In this document: piece after piece, positions 1 to 5,552 of the stretch
Numbering within the stretch: the stretch's first letter is position 1
Layout: each line of letters begins with the position of its first letter
Assembly (NCBI GenBank): GCA_020636905.1
Contig: JACJWX010000023.1
Coordinates: 1 to 7,509, forward strand
Direction: 5' to 3'
DNA from: Actinomycetota bacterium
GTDB taxonomy: Bacteria; Actinomycetota; Thermoleophilia; Miltoncostaeales; Miltoncostaeaceae
Length of the DNA stretch: 7,509 nt
The notes under the pieces: generated by a model
The model's database searches: none
The model's input: the letters and a program-made list of their open reading frames with translations, nothing else
What the model was told of the DNA's origin: nothing
Made by a program: the position numbers and the translations under genes

Positions 1-2026
1 TCGAGTCACCTGCCGCGTCCGCGACCCCATCCTGGATGGCCCGGACAATTGTGCGGCAGGCGTTCTCGTCCCCTCGTGCGGCGAGGACCCGGGCCAGGAC
101 ACACGCGGCGAATGCGGCGACCGAGCGCTGGCCGGTCTGCTCCGCCAGGCGCCGTGCCTCGTCCGCGTCGGTGAGCGCCCCGTCCCAGTCGCCGGTCGCC
201 GTGAGCAGGTGCCCACGCATGGCCAATGGATATGGCAGCAATGACGGCGCGGAGAGGGCGCGCCCGATTCCGATGAGACGGTCCGCGAGTTCGCGAGCGG
301 CGGAGAAGCTGCCGACGGCCACGAGCGGGTTGAGGAACATGGCCACGCGTGCCCATCCGAGCGGATCCCCGGGTGCGACGGCACTCATCGGATCGGTCAC
401 GCGATCCATGCGCTCCGCCCAGTCCGGGTCTCCGCGAAGCACCGCCCACACGGCCACCGTGATGTCGACCTGGGTCCGGACGGCAGCCGGTGCATCATCA
501 GGGAGCCGGGCTTCGCTCGCACGCGCGAGTGTCCCGCCCTCCGCATCGCCTGCCATTCCCGCCGCATGCGCGGCCTCGGCCAGCAGTGAGGCGCTCACCG
601 CCCTGTCGACACCGGGGCGCTCCGCTTCCCCGACGAGCATGTCCCGCGCCCGCTCGACGTCCCCGGTCATCATCTCGAGGTGGGCTCGGGCCACGCTGGC
701 CGTCGCCGCGATCACCGGGTCGCCCGCCTCTCGGACCGCCTGGTCGAGGCAGTCCCGCGCAAGGCCAGCACGTCCCGCCATCATCGCGAACATGCTCGCC
801 TCGAGGAGCCGGGGCGCCCGCGACGAGTTGACGGTGGTGAGCTGCGCGGCTCGGCGCATCGCCTCCGCCGCCTCGGCATAGCCCATCCGTGCCGCGGCAC
901 GACGCCCGGCCTCCTCGACGACGGCTGCCACGTCGTCGTCCGGTCCGTCCGTCGCCGCTGCGAGGTGCCGGGCGCGTTCCTCGACGCCGGGGTCTCCGAG
1001 CGCCCCGGCGGCATCCGCCAGCGCGGCGTGCGCGGCGCGGCGCTCCGGCCCGCTCGCCGCCGCATAGGTCGCGGCCCGAAGGAGCGGGTGGCGAAACAGG
1101 ATTCCCTCCGCACCGATGGTGACGATGTCCGCCGCTTCGGCCTCGAGCAGCGCATCGTCGATTCCGGCGTCGCGAAGCGCGCTCGAGATCAACGCGGGAG
1201 CGCCGCTCCCGGCCGCCGCGATCACCAGCGCCCGGCGACAGACCGGGGACAGCGGGAGCAGGTGCGAAAGAAGCGCGCGCGTCATGCCGGGACCTGCACT
1301 GAAGACGTCCGGAAGCGGGGTGACACCCGCGAGCTGGTCGGTGCTGAGGGCCGCCGTGGTCTCGATCAGGGCGAGCGGATTCCCTGCGGTCTCCCCCGCC
1401 AGTTTCGTCGCGACATGATCGGCCACCGCGGTCGGCGCGTGGCTGCGGACGAGCTGGACGGCCTCCGCCTCGGGCAGCCCCTCGATGCGAAGCACCGCGA
1501 TACCACGGGTTCGCTGCAGCGCCGCCGGTGGGACGTCCCGCGCCCCGACCAGCAGTCCGATCGCCTCGGCCGTGAGCCGCCTGGCGACGAACGCCAGACA
1601 GTCCAGCGACGCCGGGTCGAGCCACTGTGCATCGTCGACCACGAGCAGCAGGGGTCGTTCCTCGGCAGCGCCCGCGAACAGCGAGAGCGCGGCGACGGAG
1701 ACGGTGAACCGATCGCCCGGCGCGGGCGGCCCCAGGGCGAGCGCACCGGCGAGGGCGGCTGCCTGGGGAGGCGGCAGTGAATCGATCCGGGACGCGAACG
1801 GGCGGACCAGCGCGTCCAGCCCGGCGAAGGCGAGACCCGCTTCGGTTTCGAAGCCGCCCGCACGTACGACGCAGAAGTCACCGGCGCGCGCAACGGCATC
1901 CTCGAGGAGCGCCGTCTTCCCCACACCGGGGTCCCCCACGAGCAGCACCGTGCCGCTTCTGCCACCGTGAGCGCCGGCAAGAATCCGATCGATCTCCGCC
2001 CGTTCGGCGGCACGTCCAACGAACAT
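1..2026 (-). CDS. LAL-family LuxR-type transcriptional regulator, AAA ATPase part (3' end outside window)
   Basis: Large ATP-binding regulator of the LAL/MalT-like (STAND) class, a cytoplasmic protein that in this family couples nucleotide and ligand sensing to DNA binding. The frame is open from 2026 to the left edge, giving 675 codons without stop or frameshift. It begins MFVGRAAERAEIDRIL, the usual family opening. Walker A GDPGVGKT is at residues 31-38; Walker B LLLVVDD is at about 126-132, followed by AQWLDPAS. A GNPLALIE motif, typical of these ATPases, lies near residue 220. Beyond about residue 290 it becomes alanine-rich and helical, consistent with TPR-like repeats. Relatives are about 900 residues long, so the expected C-terminal LuxR helix-turn-helix lies off the window. 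The ATG at 2024-2026 is chosen because an in-frame TAG sits four codons upstream and the paralogue at 2576 starts at the same point. There is no clear Shine-Dalgarno sequence. The target genes and ligand cannot be read from the sequence. Confidence 0.93.
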   Translation of the reverse strand, partial: MFVGRAAERAEIDRILAGAHGGRSGTVLLVGDPGVGKTALLEDAVARAGDFCVVRAGGFETEAGLAFAGLDALVRPFASRIDSLPPPQAAALAGALALGPPAPGDRFTVSVAALSLFAGAAEERPLLLVVDDAQWLDPASLDCLAFVARRLTAEAIGLLVGARDVPPAALQRTRGIAVLRIEGLPEAEAVQLVRSHAPTAVADHVATKLAGETAGNPLALIETTAALSTDQLAGVTPLPDVFSAGPGMTRALLSHLLPLSPVCRRALVIAAAGSGAPALISSALRDAGIDDALLEAEAADIVTIGAEGILFRHPLLRAATYAAASGPERRAAHAALADAAGALGDPGVEERARHLAAATDGPDDDVAAVVEEAGRRAAARMGYAEAAEAMRRAAQLTTVNSSRAPRLLEASMFAMMAGRAGLARDCLDQAVREAGDPVIAATASVARAHLEMMTGDVERARDMLVGEAERPGVDRAVSASLLAEAAHAAGMAGDAEGGTLARASEARLPDDAPAAVRTQVDITVAVWAVLRGDPDWAERMDRVTDPMSAVAPGDPLGWARVAMFLNPLVAVGSFSAARELADRLIGIGRALSAPSLLPYPLAMRGHLLTATGDWDGALTDADEARRLAEQTGQRSVAAFAACVLARVLAARGDENACRTIVRAIQDGVADAAGDS

Positions 2027-2032
2027 TTCTGC

Positions 2033-2038
2033 ATGCTA
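2033..2038 (-). promoter_or_regulatory. Possible -10 element of a leaderless promoter for the minus-strand LAL gene
   Basis: Read on the minus strand, TAGCAT fits TAnnnT and ends six bases before the ATG at 2026. That would place transcription start on the A of the start codon. The gene has no visible ribosome binding site, and leaderless mRNAs are common in actinobacteria. No -35 hexamer is recognisable, so this is tentative. Confidence 0.3.
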
Positions 2039-2096
2039 TTGCGTGCGTTTCGTCGGTGGTGGTACATACGGCACGTGGCGGGCGTGATTCTCCGGA

Positions 2097-2125
2097 GACC
2101 CCGCCGACGTGGCGAAGGCGGGGTC
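2097..2125 (-). terminator. Perfect 9-bp GC-rich hairpin between the small gene and the LAL gene
   Basis: GACCCCGCC at 2097-2105 pairs exactly with GGCGGGGTC at 2117-2125 around an 11-base loop. It lies 103 bases past the stop of the small minus-strand gene and 70 bases before the LAL start. No T-run follows on either strand, so it is not a classical intrinsic terminator. It could end the small transcript, as GC-rich actinobacteria often use U-poor hairpins, or it could be an operator or leader structure. Confidence 0.35.
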
Positions 2126-2227
2126 CCGGCGATGTGCACGAACCAATCCCGATGCGCTGGGTCGAACGAGTGAGCGGGTGTTGGAGGCTGCGGGTCCCCC
2201 CGGCAGGCCCCCGTATCCCTGCCCGAG

Positions 2228-2455
2228 TCAGTCCGAAGACACGGCCAGGCGCAGGTCGCCCGTGCCCCGTCCATGAATGGGACCGCGCTGCGACGGGCTC
2301 TTGGGGACTGCGCGCCTGCCATCGAGATAGCGGTTGCGCGCGGCCATGTATGCGTCCCAGCCGGGGACGAGCGCGTCGTCGGGATCGAGACTGCGGTGGA
2401 TGCCTACACGCGCCGCATCTGCTGCGGAACCGGGGTCGGCGCCGAACGTGGTCAT
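2228..2455 (-). CDS. Small hypothetical protein, 75 aa
   Basis: I do not recognise this protein. It begins MTTFGADPGSAADAARVG and ends GDLRLAVSSD before TGA. It has no signal peptide, membrane segment or cysteine. It is mixed in charge: an acidic stretch near residues 23-28 (SLDPDD), a tyrosine- and arginine-containing segment (AYMAARNRYLDGRR, about 37-50), and a basic, proline- and glycine-containing tail that looks disordered. The start is supported by GAGGAGG at 2462-2468, six bases from the ATG, the best ribosome binding site on this side of the window. The same frame stays open far upstream, but that stretch is antisense to the LAL gene at 2576 and has no start context. The gene is divergent from that regulator and lies 201 bp upstream of the other, both on the minus strand. 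It may be a small accessory to the regulators, which is a guess from position only. Confidence 0.6.
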   Translation of the reverse strand: MTTFGADPGSAADAARVGIHRSLDPDDALVPGWDAYMAARNRYLDGRRAVPKSPSQRGPIHGRGTGDLRLAVSSD

Positions 2456-2461
2456 CAGGGG

Positions 2462-2468
2462 CCTCCTC
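2462..2468 (-). promoter_or_regulatory. Strong ribosome binding site of the 75-aa gene
   Basis: The minus strand reads GAGGAGG, then six bases, then ATG at 2455. This is a near-perfect anti-16S match. It is the main evidence that the small reading frame is translated, and it fixes the start. Confidence 0.65.
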
Positions 2469-2514
2469 GTGGTGATGGGAGGCTCGACGCTACTGCCGAC
2501 CCCCTGCCGCGTCG

Positions 2515-2530
2515 CCGATGAAAACCCTGG
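2515..2530 (-). promoter_or_regulatory. Copy 1 of a shared 16-bp motif, CCAGGGTTTTCATCGG
   Basis: On the minus strand the motif ends 59 bases before the start of the 75-aa gene. In the other orientation it lies 45 bases before the second LAL gene. It matches the copy at 5364-5379 at 14 of 16 positions. It could be an operator or a -35 region for an unusual sigma factor; it matches no binding site known to me. Confidence 0.3.
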
Positions 2531-2575
2531 ATCTCGGGGAGGCTCACCGGCACCTCGGTCGGTCAGGGCGATTCT

Positions 2576-3400
2576 GTGCTGATCGGTCGCGAGGCTGAGC
2601 GGGAGCGTATTTCCGCCCTGCTCGGCGGGGCCGCCGAGGGCAGGTCGGGCGCCCTGGTGATCGTGGGTGACCCCGGTGTCGGGAAGACGGCGCTCGTCGA
2701 ACACGCGATCTCCAGCGCCGGCGATCTCCGCGTCGCGCGGGCCACCGGCTTCGAAATGGAGACCGATCTGGCGTTCGCGGGTCTCGCGTCGATCCTGGGT
2801 CCGTTCGTCCACTTGATCGAAGCGTTGGTGGCGCCGCAGGCCGCCGCGCTGTCGGGCGCACTCGGGATCGGACCGCCCCTCCCTCCGGGAGACCGCTTCA
2901 CCGCCTATGTCGGCGCGTTGAACGTGCTGGCCGAGGCAGCCGAGAGCGGCCCGCTGTTGGTGGTGGTGGACGACGCCCACTGGTTGGATCCGGCGAGCCT
3001 GGATGCCCTCGCGTTCGTCGCGCGGCGGGTCACCGCTGAGGGAATCGCGATTCTCGCCGCCGCGCGACACGAACCCCCGGCCATGACGCGGCGGACCCAG
3101 GGCATCGAGGTGCTCCAGCTCGAGGGACTCCCGTTGGACGACGCCCGCCGACTCATCGAGGGACACGCCGGTCGACTCCCCGCCCCGACCGTCACCGCGC
3201 AGATCGCCCACCAGGGGGCGGGGAATCCGCTCGCACTCATCGAAGCGGTGGACGCACTCTCCGCTGCGCAGTTGAGCGGTTCCCAGCCGCTCCCCGACGT
3301 GCTGCCCGTCGGCGAGGCGCTCGCCCGGGCGTTCACCGCCCAGGCGCGGGCGCTCGACGAGCGCAGCTCCAGGGCGCTCCTCATCGCCGCAGCGGGTTGA
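2576..3400 (+). CDS. N-terminal AAA ATPase piece of the interrupted LAL regulator (274 aa)
   Basis: The part translated before the premature TGA. It starts with GTG (MLIGREAERERISALL), aligning residue for residue with the paralogue's start; AGGG at 2565-2568 with seven-base spacing is a plausible ribosome binding site. Walker A GDPGVGKT is at 31-38, and Walker B LLVVVDDAHWLD has its aspartates at about 132-133. A GNPLALIE motif is near residue 221. All ATPase motifs look intact, so a truncated product could still bind nucleotide, but it has no DNA-binding domain. Product stability and function are unknown. Confidence 0.55.
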   Translation: MLIGREAERERISALLGGAAEGRSGALVIVGDPGVGKTALVEHAISSAGDLRVARATGFEMETDLAFAGLASILGPFVHLIEALVAPQAAALSGALGIGPPLPPGDRFTAYVGALNVLAEAAESGPLLVVVDDAHWLDPASLDALAFVARRVTAEGIAILAAARHEPPAMTRRTQGIEVLQLEGLPLDDARRLIEGHAGRLPAPTVTAQIAHQGAGNPLALIEAVDALSAAQLSGSQPLPDVLPVGEALARAFTAQARALDERSSRALLIAAAG

Positions 3401-3457
3401 GGGGATGCCGGTCTGGTCGACGAGACGCTCGCGCGACAGGGACTGGATGACGCGCTG

Positions 3458-5320
3458 GTGGACGCGGAGGCCGCGGGACTCGTGCGGCTGGGCCCGGAGG
3501 GTGCCCGCTTTCGGCACCCGCTGGTGCGCAGCGGCATCTATCGCTCGGCGTCGCCCGATGACCGCCGGGCGGCCCACCGGGCGCTCGCCGAGGTGGCGCT
3601 CGCCCGCGGCGCCGACGGCGCACACGCTGCTGCCCGGCACAATGCGGCGGCGGCCACAGGACCCGACGAGAACGTCGCCGCGGCCCTGGCGGCGGCCGGG
3701 CGAGCCGCCGCATCCCGTCTGGGCTATGCCGAAGCGGCAAGCCTCGTCGCCAGGGCCGCCGAACTGACCCCGGATGGCGACATGCGCGCACCGCGTCTGC
3801 TCGAGGCGGGCAGTCTGGCAACGCTCGCCGGCCAGTCCGACCTGGCGAGGACGGCCCTCGATCGTGCCATCAGCGAAGCTCGTGACCCACAGCTCGGCTC
3901 CGCCGCACGCGGCGCGAGGGCGCATCTGGAGATGTGGACCGGCAACGTCATACGTGCCCGGCAGATGCTCACCGACGAGGCGATGCGCATCTTCGACGCG
4001 GCACCGCAGGCCGCCGCCACGTTGCTCCTCGACGCGGCGCTTGCGGCCGAGATAGCCGGCGACGTTCGCCCAGCGCCGCCAGGGGCGCCACCGCCGGTCG
4101 TGCCCGGGGCGCTGCCCCCTGGTGTCCATCTCGCCGCAGCCCGGGCCGTCACTGCGGTGCTCTGCGGCGAGATCGATGCGCAGAGGAATGGATCGAGGCG
4201 ATCGGAGACCCGGTCAGCGATCACCTGGGAAGCAGCCCGCTCGACCTCGCCAGTGCCGGCGTCTGGCAGACCGCGCTCGCCTGGTGCGGAGCCACGATCG
4301 TCCGCAGCCCTTGCGGGGGCGGCTCGAACACCTGGCGCCTCCTGTCCGGCCCGTCGTGCTCCGCTCCCGCTGGCCAGCCTGGCAGAACGGTGGCTGTCCG
4401 GCGACTGGCCGGGGGCAGTCGCGATTGGACAGGCGGCGGCGGAACTGGCGGACGAGATAGGCATGGTCGGTGCTGCGGCGCTCGCCCGGACCCACCTCAC
4501 GCGGCTGTTCGCGACGCGTGGCGAAGCGGGGCACTGTCACGCTCTCTCGGAATCGGTGATGGCGACCGTGCACGCCAACGGCTCACACTCCTTGGTGGTC
4601 TACATGCACGCGGCGCTCGGACTGCTCGAGCTCTCGCTCGGACGATTCGAGGCAGCCCTCCGAGAACTCACCGTCGCGGACGACCGGGCACGCGCGGTCG
4701 ACCTCCGCTCGCACACGGTGGTGCCGTTTCTGCCCGACCTGATCGAAGCCGCGGTGTCCGTCGACCGTCGCGATCTCGCCGAGCGAGCCTTCGAGCGTCT
4801 CCTCGAGCTGGATCCGGCCGGGTTCCTGCGAACCCGCGCAGCCGTCGCCCGCTGCCGAGGGTTGCTGGAGCAGGACCACGGCGCTGCCATCGAGCACCTC
4901 AGCGCCGCCATCGAGCTGGAAGACCGGGCCGGCGTCCCGTTCGAGGCGGCGCGCAGTCGTCTGCTGTTGGGGGAACGCCTCCTGCACACCCGGACCCGGC
5001 GGGAGGCCCTGGCCCCGCTCGAACGTGCCTTCGCCACGTTCGATGCCCTCGAGGCCCGACCCTGGGCCGACCGTGCCGCCAATGGCCTCGGCACCCTGCG
5101 CGCCCGGCCCAGACGCTCCGGAACGAGCACCGCAGACCTCACCCCGCAGGAGCTGCAGGTCGCCCATGCGGCAACCGAGGGCCTCACCAACAAGCAGATC
5201 GCCGCACACCTGTTTCTGAGCGTGAAGACCGTCGAGTTCCACCTTCGCAACGCCTACGGCAAGCTCGGCGTCCGCTCCCGTACCCAGCTTGCCGCGCAAC
5301 TCAGAGGTCCCGACCGGTAG
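3458..5320 (+). CDS. C-terminal piece of the interrupted LAL regulator, with LuxR/GerE helix-turn-helix
   Basis: This piece continues the frame after the TGA. The first usable start is GTG at 3458, without a good ribosome binding site, so independent translation is doubtful. The first segment (EGARFRHPLVRSGIY) and the following helical, alanine-rich repeats match the middle of the paralogue. About 4060-4370 is scrambled in frame. From about 4368 the homology resumes cleanly (LASLAERWLSGDW onward). The end, codons about 855-910 of the full frame, is a textbook LuxR/GerE DNA-binding domain: LTPQELQ, then GLTNKQIAAHLFLSVKTVEFHL, then KLGVRSRTQLA. These carry the scaffold and recognition helices in full. 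The well-kept DNA-binding end argues that any decay is recent. Confidence 0.5.
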   Translation: MDAEAAGLVRLGPEGARFRHPLVRSGIYRSASPDDRRAAHRALAEVALARGADGAHAAARHNAAAATGPDENVAAALAAAGRAAASRLGYAEAASLVARAAELTPDGDMRAPRLLEAGSLATLAGQSDLARTALDRAISEARDPQLGSAARGARAHLEMWTGNVIRARQMLTDEAMRIFDAAPQAAATLLLDAALAAEIAGDVRPAPPGAPPPVVPGALPPGVHLAAARAVTAVLCGEIDAQRNGSRRSETRSAITWEAARSTSPVPASGRPRSPGAEPRSSAALAGAARTPGASCPARRAPLPLASLAERWLSGDWPGAVAIGQAAAELADEIGMVGAAALARTHLTRLFATRGEAGHCHALSESVMATVHANGSHSLVVYMHAALGLLELSLGRFEAALRELTVADDRARAVDLRSHTVVPFLPDLIEAAVSVDRRDLAERAFERLLELDPAGFLRTRAAVARCRGLLEQDHGAAIEHLSAAIELEDRAGVPFEAARSRLLLGERLLHTRTRREALAPLERAFATFDALEARPWADRAANGLGTLRARPRRSGTSTADLTPQELQVAHAATEGLTNKQIAAHLFLSVKTVEFHLRNAYGKLGVRSRTQLAAQLRGPDR

Positions 5321-5328
5321 CCCGGTCG
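5311..5328 (+). terminator. Perfect 7-bp hairpin across the stop codon of the second LAL gene
   Basis: CGACCGG at 5311-5317 pairs with CCGGTCG at 5322-5328, with the four-base loop TAGC carrying the TAG stop. A second, weaker hairpin (six pairs including one G-T, loop ACC) follows at 5340-5354. There is no T-run. A U-poor terminator is plausible between this gene and the next on the same strand, but unproven. Confidence 0.3.
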
Positions 5329-5363
5329 ACGGAAAACGCCTGCCGACCCGGCGGTGCGAAATA

Positions 5364-5379
5364 CCAGGGTTTCCACCGG
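5364..5379 (+). promoter_or_regulatory. Copy 2 of the shared 16-bp motif, CCAGGGTTTCCACCGG
   Basis: Identical at 14 of 16 positions to the minus-strand copy at 2515-2530; the two differences are T-to-C changes. It lies 173 bases before the secreted-protein start, in the same orientation relative to its gene as copy 1 is to the small gene. GGGTTT is unusual in this GC-rich DNA, which makes the match less likely to be chance. Confidence 0.3.
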
Positions 5380-5539
5380 TCAGCACGCTCGAATCCTGTC
5401 CTACCATCGCCGCGCACGGACGCGACGGACGCCACCGACGCCGGTCCTGACGACCACGGGAGTGGCGTTCACCGCACCAAGGCCGACCGTGACGCGGAGT
5501 CCGCCCCCCGGTCCGGTTTCCTGCCCAACGTACCGACTG

Positions 5540-5546
5540 AGGAGGG
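5540..5546 (+). promoter_or_regulatory. Ribosome binding site of the secreted-protein gene
   Basis: AGGAGGG is followed by a six-base spacer and GTG at 5553. It decides in favour of this GTG as the start. A second GTG four bases later is in another frame. Confidence 0.7.
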
Positions 5547-5552
5547 CTTCAC

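Larger units (their letters stand above)
2456..2575. other. Divergent control region between the small gene and the second LAL gene
   Basis: These 120 bases must hold the promoters for both divergent genes. They contain the small gene's ribosome binding site, the shared 16-bp motif at 2515-2530, and a weaker AGGG at 2565-2568 placed seven bases before the GTG start of the regulator. No convincing -35/-10 pair could be assigned on either strand. Confidence 0.5.
2576..5320 (+). pseudogene. LAL-family LuxR-type regulator interrupted by an in-frame TGA and internal frame changes
   Basis: One reading frame runs from GTG at 2576 to TAG at 5318-5320 (914 codons), the normal length and domain order of a LAL regulator: ATPase, helical middle, LuxR helix-turn-helix. 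It is paralogous to the minus-strand gene ending at 2026. It is disabled by TGA at codon 275 (3398-3400), where the paralogue has Ser, with clear homology in the same frame on both sides (IAAAG before; a DALVDAEAAGLV segment after, matching DALLEAEAADIV). Between about 4060 and 4370 the recognisable homology jumps between all three forward frames and then returns to the original one. About eight residues seem missing near 4308 compared with the paralogue. The rest is clean, so this is either a recent pseudogene or a locally error-prone assembly. If the sequence is correct, full-length regulator cannot be made. Confidence 0.82.
5321..5552 (+). other. Intergenic region upstream of the secreted-protein gene
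   Basis: These 232 bases show no credible gene. They hold the weak hairpin at 5340-5354, the shared motif at 5364-5379, a TACCAT (-10-like) near 5402 without a matching -35, and the near-palindrome GCGGAGTCCGC at 5494-5504. The ribosome binding site of the next gene is at the end. The length suggests that the secreted-protein gene has its own promoter. Confidence 0.5.

Noticed and set aside
36..881. Long plus-strand open frame over the first LAL gene
   Set aside because: It is the antisense shadow of the intact minus-strand regulator, with serine/arginine/alanine-rich low-complexity translation and no ribosome binding site.
2089..2098. 10-bp palindrome TCTCCGGAGA overlapping the edge of the hairpin
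   Set aside because: Short palindromes of this kind are frequent, and it has no second copy or clear placement relative to a promoter.
3398..3440. TGA read through as selenocysteine or as a reassigned codon
   Set aside because: No convincing SECIS-like hairpin follows, LAL proteins have no selenocysteine at this site, the paralogue has Ser, and TGA ends the 75-aa gene normally.
2228..4129. A 633-aa open frame on the minus strand covering much of the second LAL gene and running into the 75-aa gene
   Set aside because: It is antisense to a clearly homologous protein; long open frames on both strands are expected at this GC content, and its arginine- and glycine-rich translation resembles no family. 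Only its last 75 codons have a proper start signal.
5380..5410. A housekeeping promoter ending in TACCAT near 5402
   Set aside because: At a 17-base spacing the -35 position reads GTCAGC, which is a poor match; it is mentioned only in the intergenic entry.
5416..5446. Triplet-like repeat (ACGGACGCCACCGACGCC) that reads DATDATDAG in one frame
   Set aside because: Too short and imperfect to count as a real repeat array, and it is not part of a supported gene.
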